Positions 45,534 through 57,105 are shown, counted from the first letter of the stretch. The stretch is 64,000 nt of DNA from Pyropia yezoensis (GCA_009829735.1 CM020620.1:24340020-24404019), one strand, 5' to 3'. Notes: generated by a model not told the origin, from the sequence alone. Numbers and translations are program-made.

Positions 45534-48500
45534 CTACTGCGCAGTCGAGGTGGGGGGGGCAATGATGACGCGACCGCGGGTGACGGCCTCTCGGTCCGGC
45601 CCGGTGCTGCCGAGGCGCCGCTCAGGCAGACACAGCGACGAGGAGGAGGAGAGGAGGGCGTGCACCCGCACCGTCTGGACGGTGCGGAGGTACGAGTCGA
45701 GGGGCGCGCTGGGGAACCGCCCCAGCTGCAGCAGGTAGCTGCTAAAGGGGCTGGGACACGCGCGGGGGGTGTCGAGGAAGGACACGGCGCTGGTGCGGCG
45801 CTCACAGAATGGGCGGAGCGCGAGAGGCGCCCCCGTCGCCAGCGGCGCGTCCGCTAGGGGCACCAGCAGGGACGCCGCGTCGTACGAGACGATATCCACA
45901 AACGACCGCCGGAACGTCTGGCGGCCGACCTGGTCGACAAACGCCGCCACCGCCGTGCGCCCCGGCGGCAGGAGCGCGTCGTCCCCCCCCAGCAGCTCCA
46001 CCCCCATCGACACCATCCGCGTGTTGAACCGGTTCCTGTTTGGCGCACACCCGTTGGAGGTGGTCCCCGCCGGCAGGTTGCGGGTGGGCGGGGAGGTGCG
46101 GCCAAAGGCGCCACAGTCACCAAAAAAGGAGAGCGTGAAGGGAAACTTGACCGCCGCCCCCGACCGGAGGAGCACCGGCGGGGGGCCGCCACCCGACGCC
46201 ACCGCCGACGTGTTGAGCGGGTTGACGGGCACGTCAAAGAAGAAAAAGCGGCGGTCGGGCAGCTCCCCGAGGCACACGGCCGTGCGGCGAAACACGCGGA
46301 AGAGGGTGGCCCGCGCGGCGTCCAGCGCCAGCATGTCGACCGCGACGGGCAGCACGCCATTGGCCTCCAGCCGCCGGCGCGCAAAGGCGGCGAGGACGTC
46401 CCCAAAGTCAATCAGCGACACCTGCTTGAAGGACGCGGCGGTGGCGGCGAGGCCCTCGAGGGCGCCCAGCCGGGCGACCTCGTACTGGGCCTGCAGCGCC
46501 TCGACGGCGTCGGCACGGGCGAGCGCCCCCTGGCCGCCTCTGATGAGCCGCTGCAGCTCCTCCCGCTGGGCTGTAAGGCTGGCCGCCTCGACGGTCAGCG
46601 CCGCCAGCTCCACGTCAATGTCCAGAATGGTGTCAATGAGGTCCACCCGAGCCTGGGCGTTGATAAACAGACGCTCAAAGGCGGCCTTGACCTCTGGGAG
46701 GGTGCTGAAGTCGTCGGCTGCAAAGGCACAAGCAATCTGCGCGGTGAGCTCCGCCGCCTTGCTCTCCAGCGCCGCCGACCGGATGGCCGCAATGGTGTCG
46801 ACGCTCTGGATGAGCGACAGGTCTGCCGACAGGTCGACCACGCCGGGAAAGTTGTTGCGGAGGTCCAGGTCCGCCCCGGCGTTGAGGAGGTCGGCCAGAC
46901 CGCCAATGCTGCACCCGCTTGCCGTCGCCTCGTCCACAATCTCGCGTACCACCTCTTGGATCTCCACGACCGACTGGATGGCCGCAAAGGGGTCCTTGCC
47001 GGCAACGGCGCCGCCGAGGCCGGCGCCTGCCGACAGCAGGCTGAAGAACTGGTTCAGCTGCCGCTCCCCCGCCAGCTCTACCGCCTCTGCCTGCGCTGCG
47101 GACAGGCGGGTGGCGGCTTCCGCGAGCGCCACGGCAATCTCTTCCTGGATCCGGTCCACCGCCAGCACCTGGAGGGTGCGGCGGTCCCGCAGGGAGCGGC
47201 GGATGGCCTGAAAGTTCTTGGCCGGCAGGCTAATCGCCGCGGCGGCGGTCACCACCGACAGCAGATTGGCCTCGGCAGTCGCCCGGCTGGCCGTGTCTGC
47301 CACCCGCTGCGCATACGCGTACTGGTCGTCAAGGACGTCGGCAAGCGCGCCGGGGGATGTGCGCGTCAGGGCGGCGCGCCCAAAGATCCCCGCCCCCGCC
47401 TCTGCGCGGCTGTCCTGCACCCGCGCCCCGGTGGCCGCCATCATCCGCTGTGGAAAAGGGAGCCCCGGCGCCGCCCGCTCCACGGCCGCCGTTACTTCCA
47501 TGGCAGCGGCCTTGGTGGCCGCCGACGCGGGGGACGCCGCCGGCGCGCCCTGCAGCGTCAGGAGGAGGTCGACGTAAAAGCGCTCGAGCAGCCCCACCCA
47601 CAACCGCAGGTCCCCCCTCGGCACGTCTGTCGCGGCCACCGTGGCGGGGGTCTGCCGGACCAGCGCACCAGGGGCGCCGGCCGGGCCCGCGGGGCCCCGC
47701 CTTCCGGTCGAGCCCGACCGCGTCCGCGGGCGGGTGATGGTGGTGGTGGTGAAGCGGCAGCGGGTACACAAGAATCCAGAGCAGCGGCAGCGGGTGACCT
47801 TGCGGAAGGCCGGCAGGTTGGGGCCGCCGGAACCCCCCCTGCCGCCGGCCCCCCCGCCGCCGCCGGCACCACCAAAGATCCGTGCCACGACCAGCGGGGG
47901 GCCATTCACGCTCGCCTCGACCAGCACCACCCGGCCGCCGGCGCCGCCGGCGCCGCCGGCGCCACCCGTGCCGCCGCGGGCGCCATTGCCCGACGCGCGC
48001 CCTTGGTTCCCCTCGGTGCCCCTGCAGCCCCGAATGGTGCCGGTGCACCGCCCGTTGGACGGCGCCGTCCCGCGGGCGCCGTTCCCCCCGTCCCCCCCCG
48101 GGCTCGCCAGGGAGCCGCCGCCGCCAAAGGCGGCCACCTCCAGCGGGGGCCCCTCGGCGATCATCCGGTCGCAATAGATGACGATAGCGCCTGCGGGCTG
48201 GCCCGCCGCCGCCCGCGGCGGCGTCGTCCCCGTCCGCCCCGTGGCTGCCTTGGGCGGCTTGCGCTGCGGCGAGTCCCCCGCCGCCCCATTGACCTGTAGC
48301 GTCACCGCGCCGACGGTGGTGCACTCCTGCGCGTACAGGCGGGTGGTGGGGATGCCCCGAAAGTCCAGGAACCGCCCGTCCAGCCGCAGCCGCACCGCAA
48401 AGACCGACAGGTCCGCCCGCGCCGCCCGCGCGTTGCCCATCACCGCCTGCACCGCGGCCGAGGTGAGCGACACGGCGTTGCCGCTGACCCGGAAGCCCGC

Positions 48501-48680
48501 CTTGGTCGCGTCTGGCCCCTCCACCCGCACCGAGGTGAGCTGGGCGGCCGCGCCGCCGGCGTTGGCCACCAGCCCCACCGCCGCCGCCGCCGCCGCCACC
48601 GCCACCGCCACCGCCGCCGCCACCAACCTGCGGGGGTGGTGGCCGCCGCCGCCGCGGCGGGCGCCGCGTGCCTCCGCCAT
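45534..48680 (-). CDS. Large secreted protein, Gly-rich N-terminus and long helical domain (1048 aa)
   Basis: The start is the ATG at 48680-48678, chosen because a signal peptide follows a short basic leader (HHPRRLVAAAVAVAVAAAAA, predicted cleavage after residue ~46, before QLTSVRV). The frame is open 74 codons further upstream without protein character. Residues 47-185 look globular. Residues 186-286 are Gly-rich (GGTGGAGGAGGAGG). A Cys cluster (CRCSGFLCTRC, 298-308) precedes a short collagen-like run (GRRGPAGPAGAPG, 326-338). About 340-800 is Ala/Leu/Glu-rich and helical (ELQRLIRGGQGALARADAVE). The C-terminal ~250 residues are beta-like with spaced Cys. It is intronless. Composition and signal point to an extracellular-matrix, cell-wall or vesicle-lumen protein; the function is unknown and no catalytic motif is visible. 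Confidence 0.8.
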   Translation of the reverse strand: MAEARGARRGGGGHHPRRLVAAAVAVAVAAAAAAVGLVANAGGAAAQLTSVRVEGPDATKAGFRVSGNAVSLTSAAVQAVMGNARAARADLSVFAVRLRLDGRFLDFRGIPTTRLYAQECTTVGAVTLQVNGAAGDSPQRKPPKAATGRTGTTPPRAAAGQPAGAIVIYCDRMIAEGPPLEVAAFGGGGSLASPGGDGGNGARGTAPSNGRCTGTIRGCRGTEGNQGRASGNGARGGTGGAGGAGGAGGRVVLVEASVNGPPLVVARIFGGAGGGGGAGGRGGSGGPNLPAFRKVTRCRCSGFLCTRCRFTTTTITRPRTRSGSTGRRGPAGPAGAPGALVRQTPATVAATDVPRGDLRLWVGLLERFYVDLLLTLQGAPAASPASAATKAAAMEVTAAVERAAPGLPFPQRMMAATGARVQDSRAEAGAGIFGRAALTRTSPGALADVLDDQYAYAQRVADTASRATAEANLLSVVTAAAAISLPAKNFQAIRRSLRDRRTLQVLAVDRIQEEIAVALAEAATRLSAAQAEAVELAGERQLNQFFSLLSAGAGLGGAVAGKDPFAAIQSVVEIQEVVREIVDEATASGCSIGGLADLLNAGADLDLRNNFPGVVDLSADLSLIQSVDTIAAIRSAALESKAAELTAQIACAFAADDFSTLPEVKAAFERLFINAQARVDLIDTILDIDVELAALTVEAASLTAQREELQRLIRGGQGALARADAVEALQAQYEVARLGALEGLAATAASFKQVSLIDFGDVLAAFARRRLEANGVLPVAVDMLALDAARATLFRVFRRTAVCLGELPDRRFFFFDVPVNPLNTSAVASGGGPPPVLLRSGAAVKFPFTLSFFGDCGAFGRTSPPTRNLPAGTTSNGCAPNRNRFNTRMVSMGVELLGGDDALLPPGRTAVAAFVDQVGRQTFRRSFVDIVSYDAASLLVPLADAPLATGAPLALRPFCERRTSAVSFLDTPRACPSPFSSYLLQLGRFPSAPLDSYLRTVQTVRVHALLSSSSSLCLPERRLGSTGPDREAVTRGRVIIAPPTSTAQ

Positions 48681-50758
48681 GACGACTGCCTGCGTACAGA
48701 CAATAGGCCGGGCCCGTCCAAGAAGAGTGGCCGGCAGGGGCGGGGTGCGGATGTGGGGAGGGAGGGGGGACGGGAGCAGCACCACCGCCGGTCGACACAC
48801 GGAGAGGGGGGGCAGGCCGGGGGGGGGGCGGCGGGCTGCGCGGGCCACTGGGATGACTGCAACAGCGGGGATGCCCCTCCCAGTGGCCAGGTGGGTGCTC
48901 AAGTAGGCCCGCGCCGCTGCCTAGCGGCTAGCCCCGTCCCCCCATTGCGCCCCCCCCCACCCCCCCACAGGGGCAGCAGACATGGCGGCCCACCCCGTGG
49001 CACCCTGCAGGCGCACGGCACACACCACCCAAGGCGGGAAGGGCGGCGGGCGATGGGCTCGGTGGCGGGGGGACGCCGCCGCCTCCCCCCCCCCCCCCCC
49101 CCCGAGGGCGGGGCGGGGGGTGGGTGTCCACGCCGCGTGCACCTCCTCCCAGAGACCGGGCGCGTCGCCGTCAGCCACCCCCGGCCACAGGGTGCGCGGG
49201 CGTCTGCCCCCCCCTTTCCCACCCGGCGGGGGAGGTGGGGGCGGGGGGGGGGGGGGGGGGGGGTTCCCCGTCCTCGCCCCACCGGATCGTTGGCCCCGCG
49301 GCGTGCGTGCCACAGCAGGGGCGGGACGGCGCGCAACGCCCCAGCGGGAGGGGGGCGGGGGCGGGGCGGAGTGCATCGGCTGGGTGGCGAGAGGACGCGC
49401 CGCCCACCCGCCCCCGCGAGGGGGTAGTGGCGGCGGACGGCGGTCAGCCAGCTTCCCCCCCCCTCACCGCGGGCTCGCGGGGGAGCGCGTCGCGGCACCC
49501 ACAACGCAAGCGGCCACCCTCTTCCCACCCACAGTGATCATGGGCATGACGCCCCCCCTCCCTCCAACAGTGGCGGGGGGTCGGGGTCGAAACAACGAGG
49601 GCGATGCAAGGCGGGGCGGACAAGAAGCACACGCCGCCCACCGAGAGAGGGCCAGGGCGCCGGCCGGGGTGGGGCCCAGTTGAGTCCGCCACAGGCCGGC
49701 CAGCGAGAGAAGACACGCACCAATCCGCCCGCGGCCCGCGGCCGCGGCCGGCCGCTTGCCCCCCCCCATCGAGACTCCTCTCGGCCGTCCCGCGCCGCGA
49801 GAGAAGACGCACCGTGGCCGCGGCGTGTGCCTCACTGCCCCGTGTGGCTGCGGCCGCCGCGGGGCGCGGCGGGAGCCAGCCCAACAGTGTTGGCAACGGG
49901 GCTAACAAACCACCACGACAGTGGCTTCCCTTTCATTGGCGGATGTGTCCAACGGCTCGAAATGGACACACCGTGCGGTCGCACCAGGGCGCGTGCGGAG
50001 GGGCGACGAGAGAGAGAGAGCTTCCGACCTACCTCCTCCACTTGGCTGCATGGAGGAGACGTCGGGGGGCGGGGGGCCACCCGCCAGGCGGCTTGTGTTT
50101 TCTGCCAAGAGTGGTCGGCTCGCAACTCCGGTTCTTGTTGGGACCACGTGAGCCAACCGACGGGCAGGCAGGCCTCGCAGCGTTCGAGAGATCCCCTTGC
50201 GGAGGATGCCCAGGCGCCCTTGCCTTCCCGCCCCAGATCTGAGAGGTCTGGCGCTGCTCTTCACGCGCGTCTTTTGCATCGCGGTGTCTACGCTTTCCTG
50301 CCGCTGTATGTACCTATCGGCGGCCGCGGCTGCCCCCGTTGCTTCCTCGCGCTGTGGGTGAAAACCATACTCTACCGCGCCGCTGCCTCGCAGCGCAGGC
50401 CGCTGGCCGCCCCGCCAAGCCGGCCGCTGCCGCCGTTGGCGCGCGGCGGCACGCGCCTCCGTCGCGGCACGCCGTCGGGGCCGGCCGCCCACCAGCGGCG
50501 GCAGCGGCAGCGGTGACGGCTGGAGGTGCAGCGGCCCCCTATTCCCCACCCCCCCCCCCCCTCCCCCCCACCCGCGAGGGTCTGTTGAATCTCTGTTCCG
50601 GTCCTCCCACCTTCGCCGCCCACGCCCCCTTCCGCGCGCCCCCCCCCCGCGCGCCCCCCCCCCTGTCTTGCGGGCTCACGGTATCCCCGTCTGGAGCGCG
50701 CCGGCGACGGTGCGGGGCGCCACCAGGGACGCCGCCCCCCGGAGCTACTGTTTCCCCG
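48681..50758. other. GC-rich intergenic region
   Basis: Several overlapping frames on both strands give Arg/Gly/Pro-rich translations without motifs. G-runs occur at 49239-49263 and C-runs at 49087-49103. An AT-richer patch with mixed composition lies at 49890-50360. Nothing here is supported as a gene. Confidence 0.4.
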
Positions 50759-51080
50759 ATGTCTTTGTCGTTCACCAAAGCCCCGGCGGTGTCGCGGGCC
50801 CCCGTGCGGCGGGACGGGCGTCGGGGGCGGGCCGAGGATGTGGGGGGGGGGGGGGGGGTGTGTGGGCCGGCCGGCCAGGCCCGCGGGCTTGGGGGATGCC
50901 GCCGTGCCCCGTTCCACGGCCGCCCCTGTTTCTTCGCCCGGCGGCACCTGTGGGGTCGGGTCTGCAGGGACGTCCCCTACCGCCATTGTCTGCGACGGGG
51001 AACCCTCCAGCGACGCATATCGGCCCGCCCGTTATACTCTTGACGACATTCTCGGCGCGTCGTTCATCCACGGCGGCTAG
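50759..51080 (+). CDS. Small hypothetical protein, frame split by a G17 run
   Basis: ATG at 50759 starts MSLSFTKAPAVSRAPVRRDG. After the G17 run (50842-50858) the frame one base later continues with protein-like sequence: VSSPGGTCGVGSAGTSPTAI, then SSDAYRPARYTLDDILGASF, stopping at 51080. The frame continuous with the ATG instead turns Arg/Cys-rich and ends at 51043. A single-base change in the G-run would give about 106 residues. The product is unknown. The gene is convergent with TSR3 on the opposite strand. Confidence 0.35.
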
Positions 51081-51698
51081 GCGTGACCAGGGGGCCAAGC
51101 GCCAGAGGCTGCCACACAGCAGCGCGCAAACAACACGGCGGCGTCGCCCAGCAGCTCTGGTTATTCCACAGAGTTATCGTCCGACCCCCCCCTCCGTCCC
51201 CCACCCCATCCCCTCGTTTCTCCCGCACCCGACGCCCGCGCTCTCCTCGTCACCACCCCCCGGCTTCACCCCATGAGGGGTGGAGCGCAGCCACCATCGC
51301 CCGGAGGTGGCGCTTGCCCACCGCCCGCGCTGTCAGATGCCGGGCGCGTCTAGTAAGCGGAGGCTGCCGTCAAGCAGGGGGGGGGCGGGGGCGCCCTCAG
51401 CCGCCCCTACCACCACCGCCGTCAGCGGAGGGTGAGGTGGCGCCTCCGCGGTCAAGGCAATACCCCGCAGTGGCGGGGAACGGGGAGAGGTCAAAGGGGG
51501 CAGCGGGTGCACGATTCTCCTACTGCCCCACTGCACGGCCGCCGACGACGCTCCACGCCCGCCAACCTCAGAGTAGAGCATGACTGTATAGGCTCCCAAA
51601 AAGAACAGGGATTCCACGGAGAGAGAGCACCCAGTCACAGCCTGCCCCCTCCCCAAAGACTCCCCTCGAGGCCACAGCCGGCCCATGCGGGCCGCTCC

Positions 51699-52568
51699 CT
51701 ATACATGCAACCCCTGCAGAGCGTCACCGGCGCTGTCCGCGTCGGCAGCTGCCGCCCTCATCAGAGCCGCCTCGCAGGGACGCGCTCGCCCCCCGCCTCC
51801 CCCCCCCGTGCCGCCGTCGTTGTCGCCGTCGCCCTGGCGCACGTCCACATCCAACCCCCCCTCCCCCGCCGCCCCCTCTTCTTCCTCTTCCTCCTCTTCC
51901 TCCGCCTCCTCCTCCTCCACGTCCCAGCCGGCACGCCGAAAGCCACCAATATCCTCCCCTTCCTCCTCACTGGAGCTGCCGTCGGCGGCGAGGGCCCCCC
52001 ATCCCCCCCCCGCGCCGCCCGCGCGCCGCTCCCGTGCCGCCTCCTTCTCCGCCTCCCGCGCCGTCACCTCCCGCTCACAGCTGTCAATGTACGCCGCCTG
52101 CACCGCCACCACCCCCGCGCTGTCTGCCGTCGCGGCGTACGCGTCGAGGAGCTCCGCGTTGAGCGCAAAGAAGCTCTCCCCCCACCCAAAGTGCCCCATT
52201 ACTGCCCGCGCCTGCGACCGCTCCCCCCCAATCCACAGTCCCGCCGCCAGCGCCTCGGCGCAGGTGAGCTTGAGCGGCCGCCCATAGTTGACCGGGTTGG
52301 CCGCGAGGAGGAAGGGGAGCAGCCGCGGCACCCCCCCGCGGAGGACCCGCCAGTCAATCTCGTCGACGCGTGCCCACGAGCAGTCGACGACGGTAAGGCC
52401 GCCGCGGCGGAGGGTGTCGCCGTCTGCGGGGGATAGCGCGACGGTGGCGGTGGGGGTGAGCAGGAGGCCCCGGCAGGGCTGGGTGAGGCGGAGGGAGCGG
52501 AGGGCGCCGACACGGGCAAGGCGGCGCCCCGAGCACCGCCGCGGGTCGCACTGGTTAAAGTCCCACAT
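51699..52568 (-). CDS. TSR3: 18S rRNA aminocarboxypropyltransferase TSR3
   Basis: TSR3 transfers the 3-amino-3-carboxypropyl group from S-adenosylmethionine to the hypermodified pseudouridine of helix 31 of 18S rRNA during late 40S maturation in the cytoplasm (family knowledge). The signature is unmistakable: MWDFNQCDPRRCSGRRLARV, LSPADG, GLTVVDCSWARVDEI, LPFLLAANPVNYGRP, LTCAEALAAGLWIGG and FGWGESFFALNAELLDAY. The C-terminus is the usual acidic tail (EEEEAEEEEEEEEE). From the ATG at 52568 the protein has 289 residues. A second ATG at 52708 (MGRRQRQQHAANQASRAYPA) looks like the true basic N-terminus of the family but is in another frame. The frames meet at the G10 run 52593-52602 (C-run on the coding strand), suggesting a one-base homopolymer error or polymorphism. 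Single exon. Confidence 0.93.
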   Translation of the reverse strand: MWDFNQCDPRRCSGRRLARVGALRSLRLTQPCRGLLLTPTATVALSPADGDTLRRGGLTVVDCSWARVDEIDWRVLRGGVPRLLPFLLAANPVNYGRPLKLTCAEALAAGLWIGGERSQARAVMGHFGWGESFFALNAELLDAYAATADSAGVVAVQAAYIDSCEREVTAREAEKEAARERRAGGAGGGWGALAADGSSSEEEGEDIGGFRRAGWDVEEEEAEEEEEEEEEGAAGEGGLDVDVRQGDGDNDGGTGGGGGGRARPCEAALMRAAAADADSAGDALQGLHV

Positions 52569-52708
52569 GGCGAGGGGGACGAGCGGGGTGTCGGGGGGGG
52601 GGTGGGGGGAGGGGGGGAAGCGCCCCGGGGGGCATCGACAGGCGGCTCCGCGGGGTAGGCCCGAGACGCCTGGTTGGCAGCATGCTGCTGCCGCTGGCGG
52701 CGGCCCAT

Positions 52709-55433
52709 GGTGGCAACGAGCGCAGGGGGTGATGGGAAGAGAGAGGGTGAGAGCGGTACAGGTGAGAAGGGTAGAAACAAAGTGGACATGAGATGGGGAT
52801 AGAAGGCGTGGTGAAGGGAGAGACACAGCCGGACTGTCCTCGCCGGGGGGTTTCAGAAAAGCTGTTCATGATGGAAGTCGTTTGTGGAACTCAATTTATC
52901 AGAGCACTTCATATTTCACCTGACGAGAGTGCAATCGTCCTTGTAAATGTACAGTATTTCTCCAATGCAAGACACACTTTACGACGACCGTGAGCCGCGA
53001 AATCCCAATCTAGATACGCCCGATGAATGGACAACGAACTCATCGCATGGAGACTTCGGCACGTCAAATGTGGGTCGGTGGCGTGGGTCGGGGACACGTT
53101 TTTGCCACGTTGAGCCTCCGACCCACATCAGACGACCCATAAATGGCTATCCACCCCTCCGTACCCACGTGACGTCCATTCCATGTTCCAATCGCTTCGT
53201 GTGACGCGGTACTGTACCGTGTGAAGGGCTTGGAAGAGAACGCGTCGACGGGCCTCGTGTGACGAACCTGTCTTTTTAAGTTTATTACAATTCCGATAAG
53301 AAATTCTCAAGCTCCCCTGCCTCGGTGGCTCCGATCACCAGAGAAAGTCGCGGCCGCGTGCCCACTTGCGTCGTACCGTTCGCGCACGTCCGCCCTGAGT
53401 AGCACACACACGGCCTTGCACCCCCACTTGGCCTCCCTGGCGTCGGCATCACGGCGGCGGAGCGCGGGACCGACAAGTCGCCCCGAGCAGCACTCCCAGG
53501 ACGAGCGGTGCATCGCAGGAGGTGGGCGAGACAGGCGACGTCCCCGCGATGCAGGCCACTCGGTGTCTGAGGAGTTGGTCGGCGTGGGGAGGGGGAAGAG
53601 AGAGGTGACACAAGGTTCTCTCTGCTCTTGCGGGGGGGGGGGGGGGTGAAGGTGAGGAAACAGAGATCTGACTGCTCTTGTCGGTTTTGCTCCCCCCCAC
53701 CCCCCCCCAACCGGCAGAGGGGGAGGGGGCCTTGACTCCGCCCCGCTTGTTGACGGCGGGAGGTGGGCGGTCCGGGCACGGCGCCCACACGGCGCACGGC
53801 TCGGTCGGTGTGTGAAAGATCGGCGGAGGAGGGAGTCGGTAGGGGAGAGAGGACACGCTGCTATCGGCGGCTGTGCTCCGGCCCCACCCCCCCCCGGACG
53901 CGTGCGCCCGCGTCGACCCGCCGCTGGTGGTGTGCCGTTGCGAAAGAACCTACGTGGCCGATGCCCACACGTGGCGGCTTCCCAATCGAGTCGTCAATAA
54001 GAGGACTCTCAGAACGGCTAAATGCTAGCTCAGTCCGTAGGTACGAGCGATGTGGCGATGTACGATGTGGCGCGGACCAGTGCGCAGCCCTCTCGGAAGT
54101 CTGTACGTGTACATCACAACGTCACATGGTCCAGCCAATGGGAGCCGCGTATGGAGCGATACACGTACACGTACACGAAGGAAGGGCGAGCTTGGAATGG
54201 ACGTCAGATACCGGTCGGAGAGGGCATCCCAAGAGCGCTTCGCGCTACAATATGACGCAATTATTTGAAAGGCTCTCGCTGACACGCCGATACTTGCGAG
54301 GCGACAGCAGCAAGCGAGTGGCGGTTACGCCGCTTGCCAATGCACGGCGTGTGCGCCAGCCCGCAGAAGCCCAGCGCAGTGCTCTCAAACCCGAAGACGT
54401 CCGCGGGTCGAATTTGAGCCCACCACGGCGCGTGCGGACGCGTGCAGACGACGAAAATCGAACAATCAGCATGCCCACGCGGCACTTTTTTTTTTTTACT
54501 TTCGCAAACAGGCTGTGCACGCCATCTTGGCGCCATCTACGTGACTCTTTCCAGACGGCAATGGCTGGGCTTGCCGGAGCCGCGCCCGTGAGTCGCCTGT
54601 TCTGCCTTCGGGTGCGACGCAGGAAGGTATGGGTGGCTACGGAGCGTGTGCAGCACGCAAAACCGTGCGGAGACGAACAACTGGGTCGCACGCGCCGTGC
54701 TAGCGACGCGCGCTGATCCCGGGGACCAACCTTCCTGTGCGGTGGCCAAATGCACCGCAAGGACGGAATGAGCAGCAGAGCGGGCCGGTGGTCGTACTTC
54801 GCTCTGGCAACACTGATAGGATACACCAACATCTGACCATCCATTCCGTACTGTCACGCACAGGGCGCTTCAGCAAGCTCTCGCAGCCGCTCTTGTTTGC
54901 AGCGACCCACCGAAAAATACAGCATCATATCGCTCTACCTGCCTCGTTTTGCCGCACCAGCTGCCCATACCTATTCTGTACTGAACGGTGCCATGTCGAG
55001 GCTTCCGTTTCCTCTTGGCGGTTTTGCGCCTGCCCGGGCTCTCGGAAGTCCTGCGCTGGTCGCGGGGGAGCGTCGAGGAGGAGGGGGGGGGCGTCGGGGA
55101 GGAGGGGGGGGGGCGCCGCGGCAGAGGGTCGGGGCGCCGCGGCGGCGGTGGTACGGTAGCGGCGCGAGCAGCGCGGATGCACTGGACGGCAGGGGCGACG
55201 GCGGGTTCATGTATCAAGAGCATGCGGGCCTTTAATTTGTAAACATACGTACTAAGTGTGTGTAGAAACTATAGACAACGCACCCGACCGTGAAGCAATC
55301 ACAGTGTAAACTCCTTTGCGTCTGGAAGCGCTGTCCGCATGCTGTCCAGCCTCTGTAGCACCCGCATCACCCCCTCACGCAATGCGTGCATGTGCACTGT
55401 GATTGTAGAAGCCCACGTCTTGAACGACGCTGT
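52709..55433. other. Intergenic region without a supported gene
   Basis: 52800-53300 and 53980-54900 are AT-richer and show no coding character. 53300-53900 is GC-rich with competing frames; a minus-strand frame ending at 53285 reads RPRLSLVIGATEAGELENFL but has no clear beginning. The plus strand at 55010-55210 gives Gly/Arg repeats only. Confidence 0.4.
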
Positions 55434-57105
55434 CTACATGCGGACCAAGAAAAGGAGCATCAGCATGTCCTCCTCAGAGATCTTGTCTCGGAGGGCCTCG
55501 GCCGCGGCATAGAACTCCTTGGCCGTGATCATCCTCTAAGAAACCTCTGAGAACGTCAACAGGTGTGGCAAACGGCCGCAGCACCGGGTCCTGCAGCACT
55601 TCTGACGCTAGGAAAGGCGTGCCGTCGAGGTCCTGGTCCAGTAGATCACGTTCCTCCGGGTGCACGGCCGCCCCGTCGGGGCCGCCATCAACATGCTGAT
55701 GTCCGTCCGGCTGTTGGCCTCCCTGGTCTGCCGCACTTCCGGCGCAGGCGTTGTCTTCTTCGGGTCCAGCGCCGCGTCCTCCTCCTCAGCGCAGATCCCG
55801 TCGCAAGTGCCATCATTGTGATGCAGGCACTCAAGCGTGTGCCGCACCATCATGCAGCGGGTGTCATTGGGGGTCAGACCGCTTTCATCTGCTGCGACCC
55901 CAGGCTGCAGCCCGTTCGGACGTTGAGGTGTGGGCCCGCCCGCGGCGGCGCCGCCAGCATGTGCAGAAGCGCGCACTGCCTCGGCATCACCCGCCCCAGC
56001 ATCGCCCTCTGCCGCGGCGTCGTCCGCCTCGCCAGGGGCATGTGCGACGCCATCAGCGTTAGAGAGATGGCGCAGTCGGAGGACGAGCGGGCCGGCTTCC
56101 ATCTGTGTCACCGCTCCACAAAGGCAAACATGCAGAGTCCGAAGGCGCTGAGAGAGAGTGCGTGCCACCTTACTCTCCTTACTCAGCCAGGGCTGTTCAG
56201 CGGCCGCATCATCCAGCGCCTTCTGGTCATGAAGTAGGGCCACTGGCATTAAAAAAGAAAACGCCGCCGAGTCCTCCTCTTCCTCCGCCACACAGCCTCT
56301 CTTCCCTGTCCGTTCCACAGCCTTGGCCAGGTCCATGGCCTGCGTCTCGCCCAGGTCCGCTCTGCAGCAGCCGCAAACTTCCAAACGCTCCGTGTATACC
56401 TGAAGGTCCGCCCTAAAACCGCTTCGTGACCGGCACTCCTCAGTATCGTCGGCCCGTGCCGGCAGCTCCGTTACGGCTTGCGCACGGGCAACGTTTGTAA
56501 CCCTTGCCTTGTGATGCTTTCCCATGTCATGCACCCTCCCTTCAACATGATTGTCAGTGATGACAGCCTTAGCAGGCGAGTTATCACCCAAGGAGTCCCT
56601 CGCATGCACCAGTGTGGCGTGCAGGTACAGAGACATCACCCCGGCCGTCTTTCTCTCCTTGTCGAGAGGCTTCAGAGCAGACCACAGATGGGCCAGCAAG
56701 CCCGCTGCAAGCTCCATCACCGCGACAGCCTGGACACGCTTATTCATGGGTGCGGTCCGAGCTTGTCTCCACGCAGCGGTCATCAGCACAGCAAGCGACC
56801 ACATGGACAACACTGCGCTGTCTATAGGTACGCCCACGATATCCGGACACGACAGAATGAGGGCGACGAACTTGATGTGCTCGCGCATGTAGAGGCTTCC
56901 CTGGTTGCTCCTCCCCGTAACACCGCACATGCCTATTTTGGCGATGACCTTGGAGATCTGCCCCTGCTCCGACCAGAAAAAGAATACCAGCTTCTGCATC
57001 ACGCTCCCGGTGCAGTGAAGGACGGGGACCTGCACCACGATAGGAACGCTGCGCACCACGACGTACCCTTGAGCTCCCCTTGCACAGCGCCGGAGCAGGT
57101 GGAGC
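55434..57105 (-). pseudogene. Frameshifted relic of a CACTA/TNP2-like transposase
   Basis: The minus-strand frame (open from 57227, coherent from about 57105) contains LHCTGSVMQKLVFFFWSEQG, corresponding to the D-x-LH motif of the transposase at 14-17 kb. It continues with MELAAGLLAHLWSALKPLDK, SLYLHATLVHARDSLG and DNHVEGRVHDMGKHHKARVT, matching the NEGLHKK...RTN block around the third catalytic residue of that gene. After about 55790 the coding character moves to a second frame (GAAVHPEERDLLDQDLDGTP, LRPFATPVDVLRGF). After about 55535 it moves to a third (MITAKEFYAAAEALRDKISE) that stops at 55434. No GT-AG pair explains either change, so at least two frameshifts are present. The N-terminal catalytic part is absent or split off upstream. 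Confidence 0.65.

Noticed and set aside
51030..51080. eIF4E-binding motif in the small protein (YTLDDIL)
   Set aside because: The consensus YxxxxL-phi is only approximate here (Ile in place of Leu) and nothing else supports it.
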